A stretch of DNA of 64,000 nt from an uncultured Flavobacteriaceae bacterium (GTDB lineage Bacteria; Bacteroidota; Bacteroidia; Flavobacteriales; Flavobacteriaceae), in assembly GCA_947502495.1 (NCBI GenBank), contig CANNAC010000001.1:310001-374000 (forward strand), read 5' to 3'. Positions 1 through 8,232 of this stretch are shown here, piece by piece; positions within the stretch are counted from its first letter, which is position 1; every line of letters begins with the position of its first letter. Made by a program: the position numbers and the translations under genes. The notes below the pieces were generated by a model. The model saw only the letters and a program-made list of their open reading frames with translations, did no database searches and was not told the DNA's origin.

Positions 1-1298
1 AATAATGCAAAACCAAAAGTTAGAACTCCAACTCGTCCAATGAACATCAAAATAATAATCAATATTTTTCCAATATTTGTTAAATCTCCTGTAATTCCTG
101 TGCTTAATCCAACTGTTCCTAAGGCGGATGCTACTTCAAATAATATGCTTTCAAAAGTAAAGTTTTCAAAGTAAGAAAGTAAAAATGAAAACAAGAAAAT
201 TAAACTCGTGTAGAGCATAAAAGTAGATGTCGCAACATATATTCTTTCAAATGGAATAAGTCTGTTTAAAAATGTGATTTTTTTCTGACCAAACAATCGG
301 CTTTTTAATATCGATAGCATTGCCGTCAATGTCGTTATTTTCATTCCTCCAGCTGTCCCTGAAGGCGAAGCTCCGATATACATAAGAAAGGTTACAAGCA
401 ATAATATAGGCAAGGATAATTCACCTATAGGTATCGTGTTAAACCCAACTGTTGTCATAGCCGACATTGATTGAAAGAACGAGGTCATTAGTGAGCTATT
501 TGAACCAAGAATAGATGATGACTCTGATGTGTAAATGAGTAAAGTACCTAAAAAAAGCAAAAGCAAAAAGCCATAAATAATGATTTTAGTTGTAAATGAA
601 ATTTCTTTTGATTTACCCTTAATTCGATACCACAAATCTGTAATTACAATAAAACCTAAAGAACCAGAAATGGCTAATACCGAAATAATTATATTTATAA
701 AAGTATTGTCTTGATAGCTTTCAAAACCATCATTAAACAATCCAAATCCAGCTGTACAAAACGATGAAATACTATGAAAAATTGAAAACCAAATTGCTTT
801 TAAGCTTCCCATTCCAGAATTGGTAAAGGCAAAGAAGAAAAGTATTGCTCCAATAGTTTCCATTATTACGGTAAATACAATAACGCTTTTGATAAAATCT
901 TTTATCTGAATTGTATTAGGTAATGTAAATTCCGTTCCTATTAATTTGCTATGCCAATGCGTTATTTTTTTTGTAGTAAATATTAAATAGTAAGTCGTTA
1001 GCGTCATATATCCAATTCCGCCAATTTGTATTAATGCCATAATAACAAATTGACCGAAAAAATTATAGGAATCGAAAACGCTTATAGTCACAAGACCAGT
1101 AGTTGAAATAGCAGAAGTTGAAATAAATAAATTATCTAAAAAGGAAATGTCGGTTTTGTGAAATAAAGGAATAGACAGTAAAATAAATCCAATTAGCGTA
1201 TACAAAAAGAATCCCCAAACTAAATTCATTTGAGGTGATTTACTAATTTGGATTTTTCGGTACCAATTAGATATTTTCTTGTATGTTTTATTTTCCAT
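1..1298 (-). CDS. TrkH/KtrB-family potassium uptake channel subunit (3' end beyond window)
   Basis: This is a membrane K+ translocating subunit of the Trk/Ktr superfamily, which works with a cytosolic TrkA/KtrA gating protein (not in view). Translation from the ATG at 1298 gives about 432 residues, running off the left edge without a stop. The four selectivity-filter turns of the family are all visible with their glycine: STTGLVT, CTAGFGLF, TTVGFNT and GTVGLSTG, each followed by a hydrophobic segment. The N-terminus opens with a basic stretch (KTYKKISNWYRK) before the first membrane helix, as is usual. The family call is firm; TrkH versus KtrB cannot be decided here. The reading frame is open throughout. 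Confidence 0.9.
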   Translation of the reverse strand, partial: MENKTYKKISNWYRKIQISKSPQMNLVWGFFLYTLIGFILLSIPLFHKTDISFLDNLFISTSAISTTGLVTISVFDSYNFFGQFVIMALIQIGGIGYMTLTTYYLIFTTKKITHWHSKLIGTEFTLPNTIQIKDFIKSVIVFTVIMETIGAILFFFAFTNSGMGSLKAIWFSIFHSISSFCTAGFGLFNDGFESYQDNTFINIIISVLAISGSLGFIVITDLWYRIKGKSKEISFTTKIIIYGFLLLLFLGTLLIYTSESSSILGSNSSLMTSFFQSMSAMTTVGFNTIPIGELSLPILLLVTFLMYIGASPSGTAGGMKITTLTAMLSILKSRLFGQKKITFLNRLIPFERIYVATSTFMLYTSLIFLFSFLLSYFENFTFESILFEVASALGTVGLSTGITGDLTNIGKILIIILMFIGRVGVLTFGFAL

Positions 1299-1564
1299 TC
1301 TTTGTATTCAGTTTCTTGTTTGTAATTCCACACAACTACTCCCTTGATAAGTTATCGTTTTAATGATTTATATCAGCAGTTCAAAAAATTTCGAAGTTAG
1401 TAGATTTTTATTAAAAAGTCAAAAACAATTTTGTGTGCAGTCTTTATAATAAATAAGGCTTTGTTGTTTTAGTTTTAATAAATTTAAGTAAGTGATTTTG
1501 CTTCCTTCTTGTTTAAGTTTTTACCTTAGCTGCATAATTAATGATAAAAGAAGATAGACGATAG

Positions 1565-2608
1565 ATGTTAGATTATATTATAATTGGTGGCGCACAAGCA
1601 GGATTATCGATGGCTTACCATTTAAAAATATTAGAAAAGGAGTTTGTAGTACTCGATGGCGAAAATGAAATTGGCGCTTCCTGGTTAAACCGATGGGATT
1701 CTTTAAAATTATTTACACCAACCGAATATAACCATTTGCCTGGTTTAAAATTTGATGCACCAAAAGGACATTATCCGACTAAAGTAGAGGTAAGTGATTA
1801 TTTTAAAACTTATGTAGATACCTTCCAAATCCCGGTGCAGCTAAATACCTTAGTTACTTCCGTAAGGAAAACAGAGAAAGGTTTTTTTGTAACCTATAAA
1901 GATGGCGAATTGCAAGCCAAAAATGTGATTGTTGCCACAGGACCATTTCATATTCCATACACACCGCCTTGTAATACTAAAATAGCCAAAAGCGTACTGC
2001 AGTTGCATAGTAATTACTATAAAGGAGTAGATCAATTGCAAGAAGGTGATGCTTTGGTAGTTGGTGGCGGAGATTCTGGATATCAAATTTTAAATGAAAT
2101 TTCTAAAGATGCCTCTAGAACCGTTTACTTTTCTGGAGATACTACCGTGCGATCCTTGCCACAACAAATTTTGGGTAAAACCTTATGGTGGTGGTTTACA
2201 TTAGTCGGTTTTTTAAGTTTTACGAAATACAGTTGGATAGGAAAAAAAATCAGTAATTTTTCGCAACCTGTAATCGGTACCGATGTGAAAGAAATTCTTT
2301 CTAGAGAAAATGTAATCATTAAAGGAAGAACCAAAGATGCATTACAAGAAGCAATTATTTTTGAAAAGTCAAAAGTTGCTACTATTAAAAATGTTATTTG
2401 GGCTACAGGTTATCGTCCGAATTTTACATGGATTGAAGGATTAGAACTGGATGAGAATAGCTATCCTAAAAATTATAGAGGCGTAAGTAATATTGATGGT
2501 TTGTATTTTATTGGCTTGCCTTGGATGTACACACGCGGATCTGCAACTTTAGGAGGTGTATCTAAAGATGCTAGTTATTTGGCAGATATTATAAGTAAGC
2601 AGGATTAG
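1565..2608 (+). CDS. FMO/CzcO-like FAD-dependent NAD(P)-binding oxidoreductase
   Basis: A 347-residue flavoprotein of the flavin-containing monooxygenase-like group. Residues 6-16 hold the FAD dinucleotide-binding turn (IIGGAQAG), the middle carries an FMO-type segment (GPFHIPYTPP), around residue 165 there is a second nucleotide-binding turn (VVGGGDSGYQI), and near residue 285 the ATGYRPNF motif that closes the fold. The length is short for FMOs and typical for CzcO-like proteins. The substrate cannot be inferred. Its stop overlaps the convergent rdgB stop by 4 nt. A 7-codon ORF abuts the start codon (see findings). Confidence 0.85.
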   Translation: MLDYIIIGGAQAGLSMAYHLKILEKEFVVLDGENEIGASWLNRWDSLKLFTPTEYNHLPGLKFDAPKGHYPTKVEVSDYFKTYVDTFQIPVQLNTLVTSVRKTEKGFFVTYKDGELQAKNVIVATGPFHIPYTPPCNTKIAKSVLQLHSNYYKGVDQLQEGDALVVGGGDSGYQILNEISKDASRTVYFSGDTTVRSLPQQILGKTLWWWFTLVGFLSFTKYSWIGKKISNFSQPVIGTDVKEILSRENVIIKGRTKDALQEAIIFEKSKVATIKNVIWATGYRPNFTWIEGLELDENSYPKNYRGVSNIDGLYFIGLPWMYTRGSATLGGVSKDASYLADIISKQD

Positions 2609-3183
2609 CGTAAGCTTTGTAAAAAATCAACAAGCTGTTTAACGGCTTTCCCTCTGTGTCCAATTTTATTTTTTTCGTCTAAAGAAATTTCAGCAAATGT
2701 TTTGGTGTAACCTTCCGCTTTAAAAATAGGATCGTAACCAAAACCTTTTTCGCCGTGTTTTTCTGTGGTGATTTCTCCTTTACAAATTCCGGTAAACGTT
2801 TCTAAGTTTCCATTTAAATGCAAAGCAACAACGGTTTTAAATTGTGCTTGTCTGCTGGCTTTATCTTTCAGGTTGGCTAAAAGTAAATTCATATTGTCTT
2901 CGGAGTCTCGTTGTTCTCCTGCGTAACGTGCAGAATACACGCCTGGCTCGTTATTTAAGGCTAAAACTTCTAATCCGGTATCATCTGCAAAACAGTCGTA
3001 GCCATAATGTGCTTTGATGTATTCTGCTTTTTGAATGGCATTACCTGCAATAGTATTTTGTGTTTCTGGCACGTCTTCAAAACAACCAATATCTTTTAAA
3101 CTTAAAAGTTTGATGTGTTGCGGAATTAAAGATTGTACTTCTTTTAATTTATTTAAATTATTGGTGGCGAAAACAAGTTGCAT
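2605..3183 (-). CDS. rdgB: RdgB/HAM1 non-canonical purine NTP pyrophosphatase
   Basis: Hydrolyses dITP, XTP and related damaged purine nucleotides to monophosphates, keeping them out of nucleic acids. The 192-aa product starts with the family N-terminus (FATNNLNKLKEVQ), has the DDTGLEV metal/nucleotide motif near residue 67, the GVYSARYAGE segment, FGYDPIF and a C-terminal KIGHRGKA. The length equals the family norm. The ATG at 3183 is the only reasonable start. It is monocistronic and convergent with the upstream oxidoreductase. Confidence 0.95.
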   Translation of the reverse strand: MQLVFATNNLNKLKEVQSLIPQHIKLLSLKDIGCFEDVPETQNTIAGNAIQKAEYIKAHYGYDCFADDTGLEVLALNNEPGVYSARYAGEQRDSEDNMNLLLANLKDKASRQAQFKTVVALHLNGNLETFTGICKGEITTEKHGEKGFGYDPIFKAEGYTKTFAEISLDEKNKIGHRGKAVKQLVDFLQSLR

Positions 3184-3278
3184 AGTTTCTGGTAATTAAT
3201 GTATTTTAGCTTTTGTAAAAATATATTAATCAAATTAATCCTCCTTTGTTAGAACATAATATTTTTGAAAAGACTTTC

Positions 3279-4241
3279 ATGTCTAAGTTGTTTTTCCTCA
3301 TTATTTTTTGTTTTTCTTTCTTTTCGATGCATTCGCAAACACTGGAAGATGTCGATTCTTTGCTAGTTGATCGTAATTTAGAAAATTATTCTGTACGTGT
3401 TTTTTCTAATTTTAAAGTGAAAAAATTCACTATAAAGGATGGCGATTCGAAGTCGAAATTTGTTCCCAATAATAGATATGGTTTGGGTTTTGGACTAGCT
3501 AGTGAAAAGTTTATCATTGATCTTGCTTTTAATATTAAAAACCCTAACAAAGCCGAAACAAAGCGTTTTGATTTACAAGCGACTACTATTTTAGAAAAGC
3601 AACATTATGTGAATTTATACATTCAAACGTATAAAGGGTTTAATGTTAAAAATGATTTTGATGTGCCAACGGTTTTTAGAAGTGATATTCGTTCTCTAAC
3701 CTTCGGAATTAATTATTTATATACTTTTGATGATGTTGCGTTTTCGTACTCACAACTAAAAGCAGGTTTGCCACAAAAGCGGAATAAAGATGTATATATA
3801 ACTGGTGGAGTTGGAGTTTTTGGTGTCTATGATTATTTTTCAGCAGATGCAACTATTTTATCCGAAGATACTAGTGTATATTATAATGAAGAAGCAAATA
3901 TTAAAAGATATAATGGTCGTGCACTTGGACTTTTAGCAGGATTTGTATCGTATTTTAAACTTCCTGAAAATATTACTGCTACTTTTAATTTTATGCCAGG
4001 AATAGCTTTAATAAACAAGAAAATCACCTTAGAAGAAGATGATTACAGACCATCCAATCCAATGCTTTATAAGATCGATTTTCATGTAGGATTAGGCTAT
4101 AGTTATAAGCGCTATTATGCCAGTTTAACCTACGGAAACGGTTTTTATACTACAGACTTTGATAATGATAATAACTATTTTTTCAACTTATCTAACGCAA
4201 AATTAGCAATAGGGTATAAACTGAAAGCTAGGAGTAAATAG
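3279..4241 (+). CDS. DUF4421-like outer-membrane/periplasmic protein
   Basis: A 320-residue secreted protein. I place the start at the ATG at 3279, which gives a clean signal peptide (MSKLFFLIIFCFSFF, cleavage near SQT); an in-frame TTG at 3246 would add 11 residues ahead of the signal and is less likely. After the signal come alternating amphipathic segments with many aromatic residues and repeated Gly-Leu-Gly patterns (YGLGFGLAS, GVGVFG, GLGYSYKR), consistent with a beta-barrel. It resembles the Bacteroidota DUF4421 family, which has no assigned function. It stands alone. Confidence 0.65.
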   Translation: MSKLFFLIIFCFSFFSMHSQTLEDVDSLLVDRNLENYSVRVFSNFKVKKFTIKDGDSKSKFVPNNRYGLGFGLASEKFIIDLAFNIKNPNKAETKRFDLQATTILEKQHYVNLYIQTYKGFNVKNDFDVPTVFRSDIRSLTFGINYLYTFDDVAFSYSQLKAGLPQKRNKDVYITGGVGVFGVYDYFSADATILSEDTSVYYNEEANIKRYNGRALGLLAGFVSYFKLPENITATFNFMPGIALINKKITLEEDDYRPSNPMLYKIDFHVGLGYSYKRYYASLTYGNGFYTTDFDNDNNYFFNLSNAKLAIGYKLKARSK

Positions 4242-4325
4242 TCTTGTTAAATATGACTTAAATCATTTTTAATGATCTATAAAAAGCTTATTTTTAAATA
4301 ATCGAAAAATAAAACACTTAAGATT

Positions 4326-4625
4326 ATGACAATAAACTTTGAATATGTTGATGTAGATGTTAGTGAAACGTTAAACGCTTTTACAACAGAAAAACTAGAT
4401 AAATTATCGAATAGATATGAGTTTTTAATTAGTGCTACTGTTCGTTTTAAAAAGAACGAAAATGATCCTGTCAAAGGAGAAATCTGCGATATCGAACTAA
4501 GTCTTCCGGGACCAAGAGTATTTGCTACTTCCGATGAAAAAAAGTATGAAGTTGCAGTACGTGAAACCATTAAAGATTTAGAAAAGCAGCTTAAAAAACG
4601 CAAAGAAACTTTTTCTACCCATTAA
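4326..4625 (+). CDS. hpf: Ribosome hibernation-promoting factor (short HPF/RaiA type)
   Basis: A 99-residue HPF/RaiA-family protein that binds the small ribosomal subunit near the decoding centre and silences translation in slow growth. Typical features are the N-terminal beta strand after MTIN, the central VRFKKNEND region, and the C-terminal helix with the basic KDLEKQLKKRKE. It lacks the long-HPF dimerisation domain, so it is the short form. A purine-poor leader with no clear Shine-Dalgarno precedes the ATG. It is convergent with rlmH, 24 nt apart. Confidence 0.9.
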   Translation: MTINFEYVDVDVSETLNAFTTEKLDKLSNRYEFLISATVRFKKNENDPVKGEICDIELSLPGPRVFATSDEKKYEVAVRETIKDLEKQLKKRKETFSTH

Positions 4626-4649
4626 ATTAAATTAAATTTTATAGAGGAT

Positions 4650-5123
4650 TTACCTATGATGATAGGGCTCATTCTTTAAAATGGTAAATCCTCTATACAA
4701 TTGTTCTATTACAAATAAACGCACCATTTGGTGTGAAAAAGTCATTTTAGATAAAGATAGTTTTCCTTGTGCTTTACTATAAACATCGGGACTAAATCCA
4801 TAGGGTCCGCCAATCACAAAAACCAATTGTTTGATACCCGAATTCATGTGTTTTTGTAAGTAGTTGGAAAAACCAACAGAATCCAATTGCTTCCCGTTTT
4901 CATCTAGTAAGATTAACACATCCGTAGCATTTAGTTTACCTAAAATAAGTTCGCCTTCCTTCTGTTTTTGCTGATCTTCACTTAGGTTTTTAACTTTTTT
5001 TAAATCCGGAATAATATCTAATTCAAACTTAATATAAAAGCCAAGACGTTTTGTATAATCATTTATTAAGCTTTGTAATTGCTTGTTGTCGGTTTTGCCA
5101 ATGGCAAGTAGTTTAATCATCAT
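4650..5123 (-). CDS. rlmH: 23S rRNA (pseudouridine1915-N3)-methyltransferase RlmH
   Basis: A SPOUT-family methyltransferase modifying pseudouridine 1915 in helix 69 of 23S rRNA. The SAM-knot motif FVIGGPYGFS is near residue 105 and the protein ends in the diagnostic YHHR. A TTG-initiated extension of three codons (5132) is possible, but MIKLLAIGKT is the conserved N-terminus, so I start at the ATG at 5123; a second ATG follows at 5120. The length of 157 aa matches the family. A consensus -7 box (TATCTTTG, 5130-5137) lies just 6 nt before the ATG, so the mRNA would be nearly leaderless. Confidence 0.95.
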   Translation of the reverse strand: MMIKLLAIGKTDNKQLQSLINDYTKRLGFYIKFELDIIPDLKKVKNLSEDQQKQKEGELILGKLNATDVLILLDENGKQLDSVGFSNYLQKHMNSGIKQLVFVIGGPYGFSPDVYSKAQGKLSLSKMTFSHQMVRLFVIEQLYRGFTILKNEPYHHR

Positions 5124-5129
5124 ATTTCG

Positions 5130-5137
5130 CAAAGATA
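5130..5137 (-). promoter_or_regulatory. Putative -7 box of rlmH
   Basis: TATCTTTG on the minus strand matches the Bacteroidota -7 consensus TAnnTTTG. No convincing -33 TTG was found at 17-23 nt upstream. If it is used, transcription starts about 3 nt before the rlmH ATG. Confidence 0.45.
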
Positions 5138-5214
5138 AAGTTTTTTAGAATTTGGAATTTGAAAATTTGAATATTTCAATTTTCAATCGTTATTTTAGCA
5201 CAAAGAATTATTTT

Positions 5215-6075
5215 ATGATAAGCAAAGCACAATTTGATACAGAAATAGAATTAATAATTGCTAATGCCATTAGAGAAGACGTTGGTGATGGTGACCATAG
5301 CTCACTTGCTTGTATTCCTGCAACTGCACAAGGAAAAGCAAAACTCTTAGTGAAAGATGAAGGTATTATTGCTGGTGTAGCATTCGCAAAACAAGTTTTT
5401 GCGTATGTAGATAAGGATATGAAAGTGGAAACACTTATTGAAGATGGTAGCAAAGTGAAATATGGAGATATTGTTTTTTATGTGGAAGGTGCTTCGCAAT
5501 CGATCTTAAAAGCAGAACGCTTGGTGCTAAATGCCATGCAGCGTATGAGTGCAATCGCTACAAAAACTAAACAGTTTGTAGATTTATTGGATGGTACAGG
5601 AACAAAAATTCTAGATACTAGAAAAACAACTCCGGGAATTCGCGCATTAGAAAAATGGGCTGTGAAAATTGGAGGTGGAGAGAACCATAGATTTGCTTTA
5701 TACGATATGATTATGCTTAAAGATAATCATATAGATTTTGCTGGCGGACTCACCAAAGCAATAGAGAAAACAAAGAATTATCTAAAAGAAACCAATAGAG
5801 ATTTAAAAATTATAGTGGAAGCTAGAGATTTGAATGAAATTGAAGAAATCTTGAAAACCGAAGGTGTATATCGAATTTTGATTGATAACTTTAATTACGA
5901 AGACACTAAGAAAGCAGTAAAATTGATTGGCGATAAATGTCTAACAGAAAGTTCTGGAGGTATCAATGAAAAAACAGTTAGAAAATATGCCGAATGTGGC
6001 GTAAACTTTATATCTTCAGGTGCTTTAACGCATTCGGTGTATAATATGGATTTAAGCTTGAAGGCTGTTCATTAG
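5215..6075 (+). CDS. nadC: Nicotinate-nucleotide pyrophosphorylase (carboxylating), quinolinate phosphoribosyltransferase
   Basis: Converts quinolinate and PRPP to nicotinate mononucleotide, CO2 and PPi in de novo NAD synthesis. The 286-aa protein has the N-terminal REDVGDGDHSS motif, the RKTTPGIR and KIGGGENHR substrate-binding segments, LKDNHI, and the C-terminal ESSGGI and ISSGALTHS phosphate-binding turns. The ATG at 5215 is chosen; a TTG at 5152 would add 21 residues with no family counterpart. nadA and nadB are not in view. It is divergent from rlmH and followed by the YihY gene after 53 nt. Confidence 0.95.
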   Translation: MISKAQFDTEIELIIANAIREDVGDGDHSSLACIPATAQGKAKLLVKDEGIIAGVAFAKQVFAYVDKDMKVETLIEDGSKVKYGDIVFYVEGASQSILKAERLVLNAMQRMSAIATKTKQFVDLLDGTGTKILDTRKTTPGIRALEKWAVKIGGGENHRFALYDMIMLKDNHIDFAGGLTKAIEKTKNYLKETNRDLKIIVEARDLNEIEEILKTEGVYRILIDNFNYEDTKKAVKLIGDKCLTESSGGINEKTVRKYAECGVNFISSGALTHSVYNMDLSLKAVH

Positions 6076-6128
6076 TTTTCAGTCGCAGTACGCAGTTAGT
6101 AATCGAATAAATGAGCTAGTCTAAAGTA

Positions 6129-7076
6129 ATGACCAAAAAAATAGAAGATAAACTAAGTAAACTACCAGTAATAAATATATTGGTAAAGCTTTTTAAGCAA
6201 ATAAAACTTCCGGGTTTTGAGGGTTTATCTATTTATGATTTATTAGAATTGTATGTAATTGGTATTGCAAGAGGAACTTTGGCAACTCGCGCAAGTGCTA
6301 TTGCATTTAGCTTTTTTATGGCCATTTTTCCGTTTTTGTTATTTGTGCTTATTGTTATTCCGCATATCCCAATAGACGATTTTAGAATTGAATTTCTGTC
6401 TTTTTTAAATTCCTTTTTACCTCCAAATACCTCCGAGTTTTTTGATGAAAACATTTACGGGAATATAAATACAGGTCGTGGCGGTTTGCTTTCTTCGGTG
6501 TTTTTACTTTCCATATTTTTAATGGCAAATGGGGTAAATGCTCTATTTTCTGGTTTTGAAAATTCCTATCATGTGCAGCTTACTCGTAATGTTGTAAAGC
6601 AATATTTGTACGCTTTAGGTGTCGCTTTAATTTTAGCAATTATGGTGATTTTAACCGTAGTTATCTTTGGTTATGTAGAGATTTACCTGCTGCAACCTTT
6701 TTTTGATAAGTTAAACGAACAAGGCCTTACAAAAGCAGATTCTAATGTCTTTTGGATTGTTGCGGCCAAATATTTGTTCTTTTTAATTATGACGTATTTA
6801 GCAACGGCAACCTTATATTATTTTGGAACCAGAGAAGGAAAGGATTCTAAATTCTTTTCTGTAGGAGCATTATTAACTACGCTGTTGTTTGTTTTAACTT
6901 CGTATCTTTTTGGTGTTTATATCAATAATTTTGCTCAGTATAATGAGCTTTACGGATCTATTGGAGCCATATTAATTCTAATGTTTTACTTGTGGCTAAA
7001 TGCTAATATTTTACTCTTAGGCTATGAGCTAAATGCATCTTTAAACGGATTGCGGAAAATTAATGGAAATGAATAA
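6129..7076 (+). CDS. YihY/BrkB-family inner-membrane protein
   Basis: A 315-residue polytopic membrane protein of the YihY (formerly RNase BN/BrkB) family. The family hallmark RASAIAFSFFMAIFPF opens the first membrane helix (near residue 55). Five further hydrophobic segments follow, ending with the conserved YGSIGAILILMFYLWLNANILLLGYELNA. The molecular role of the family is unsettled. Its last 14 nt overlap the start of the next ORF, suggesting co-transcription. Confidence 0.85.
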   Translation: MTKKIEDKLSKLPVINILVKLFKQIKLPGFEGLSIYDLLELYVIGIARGTLATRASAIAFSFFMAIFPFLLFVLIVIPHIPIDDFRIEFLSFLNSFLPPNTSEFFDENIYGNINTGRGGLLSSVFLLSIFLMANGVNALFSGFENSYHVQLTRNVVKQYLYALGVALILAIMVILTVVIFGYVEIYLLQPFFDKLNEQGLTKADSNVFWIVAAKYLFFLIMTYLATATLYYFGTREGKDSKFFSVGALLTTLLFVLTSYLFGVYINNFAQYNELYGSIGAILILMFYLWLNANILLLGYELNASLNGLRKINGNE

Positions 7077-7497
7077 ATACTTCTTATTAATCATATTGTT
7101 TTGCGTATCCATTTCTGTTACTGCACAGGATATCTTCGGAAAATGGAAAACGATTGACGACGAAACTGGGGAAGCAAAATCTATTGTCGAAATTTATAAA
7201 AAGGATGGAAAAGTCTTCGGAAAAATTATAGATATCATTAATCCTTTAGATAAAGAGGTACTTTGTACTGCATGTGAAGGCGAAGATTATAACAAACCTG
7301 TTTTAGGATTTGAACTCATTAAAAACCTAACGAAAGAAGGAAGGTATTATAAAAACGGAAGCATTTTTGATCCCGAAAAAGGAAAGAAATATACTTGCAG
7401 ATTGGCTTTAGATAAAGAAAATCCTAATATTCTAGAAGTGCGAGGATATATTTCTTTCTTGTACGCTACACAATATTGGATTCGTGTAGATAGTTAA
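7063..7497 (+). CDS. DUF2147-family secreted protein
   Basis: A 144-residue protein with a signal peptide (start at 7063, or at the ATG six nt later; cleavage near VTAQD). The mature part begins IFGKWKTIDDETG and continues with YKKDGKVFGKI, a CTAC pair and the W/aromatic-rich C-terminus, the pattern of DUF2147, a lipocalin-like small beta-barrel. No function is established. It overlaps the YihY gene by 14 nt and its stop overlaps the convergent response regulator stop by 4 nt. Confidence 0.8.
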   Translation: MEMNKYFLLIILFCVSISVTAQDIFGKWKTIDDETGEAKSIVEIYKKDGKVFGKIIDIINPLDKEVLCTACEGEDYNKPVLGFELIKNLTKEGRYYKNGSIFDPEKGKKYTCRLALDKENPNILEVRGYISFLYATQYWIRVDS

Positions 7498-8231
7498 TTA
7501 AAAAGCTTTAAAAACGCTTCTTTTCTTCTGGTGGACACGTCAATAGAATCGTTATTAGACATAGTAACATAGCCTCCTTTTCCTTTGGTGTATTTCTTAA
7601 CGTGTGCAATATTAATGAGGTGCGAATTGTGTACCCTGAAAAAGTTGGCATCTGCTAAAAGTGCTTCAAAATGTTTTATAGGTTTAGATACTAATATGTA
7701 ATCGGTTTTAGTCTGAATATACGTATAACTCGTATCTGCTTTACAGTGAATAATATTTTCAATTTGTAGGACTTCAAATCCGTTAGAAGTTGGTATTCGT
7801 ATGGTTTTTTTCTTGTCTTCCTTTTGAAGGTTGTTTAATAAAATTTTAATTTGTTCTGCATTATCAATAGGCTGTATTCGCTTTTCTAACCTTTTAATTG
7901 CTCCAATAAAATCATCCTTGTCCATGGGTTTTAGTAAGTAATCCATGGCGCTATATTTAAAGGCTTTTATAGCATAATCATTAAAAGCAGTGGTGAAAAT
8001 TACATTAAAGTTATAGTTCCCTAAGCTTTCTAAATAATCAAAACCAGTTTGATTATGAATCTCAATATCTAGAAAAACAAGATCTGGTTGTAAGGCATTT
8101 GTTTTTTCTAAAGCATCCGCAACAGTGTTACAAGTAGCTACTATTTCAAGGTTTTTTGCATGCGATGTAATTAATTTTTTAATGCTATCTATACAATGTT
8201 GTTCGTCATCAACAATAAGAGTTTTAATCAT
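7494..8231 (-). CDS. LytTR-family response regulator
   Basis: A 245-residue cytosolic regulator. Residues 1-120 form a receiver with the acidic pocket (VDDE) and phospho-acceptor Asp55 in VFLDIEIHN, plus the conserved KP of YLLKPMD. Residues about 140-245 form a LytTR DNA-binding domain, with the VHNSHLINIAHVKKY signature. The gene follows its histidine kinase after 1 nt, so the two form an operon and very probably a cognate pair. The target genes are unknown; the pair lies next to a T9SS cargo gene. Confidence 0.93.
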   Translation of the reverse strand: MIKTLIVDDEQHCIDSIKKLITSHAKNLEIVATCNTVADALEKTNALQPDLVFLDIEIHNQTGFDYLESLGNYNFNVIFTTAFNDYAIKAFKYSAMDYLLKPMDKDDFIGAIKRLEKRIQPIDNAEQIKILLNNLQKEDKKKTIRIPTSNGFEVLQIENIIHCKADTSYTYIQTKTDYILVSKPIKHFEALLADANFFRVHNSHLINIAHVKKYTKGKGGYVTMSNNDSIDVSTRRKEAFLKLFN

Positions 8232-8232
8232 T

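Noticed and set aside
3246-3278. TTG start upstream of the DUF4421-like gene
   Set aside because: It adds 11 residues before the signal peptide; the ATG at 3279 gives a normal secretion signal.
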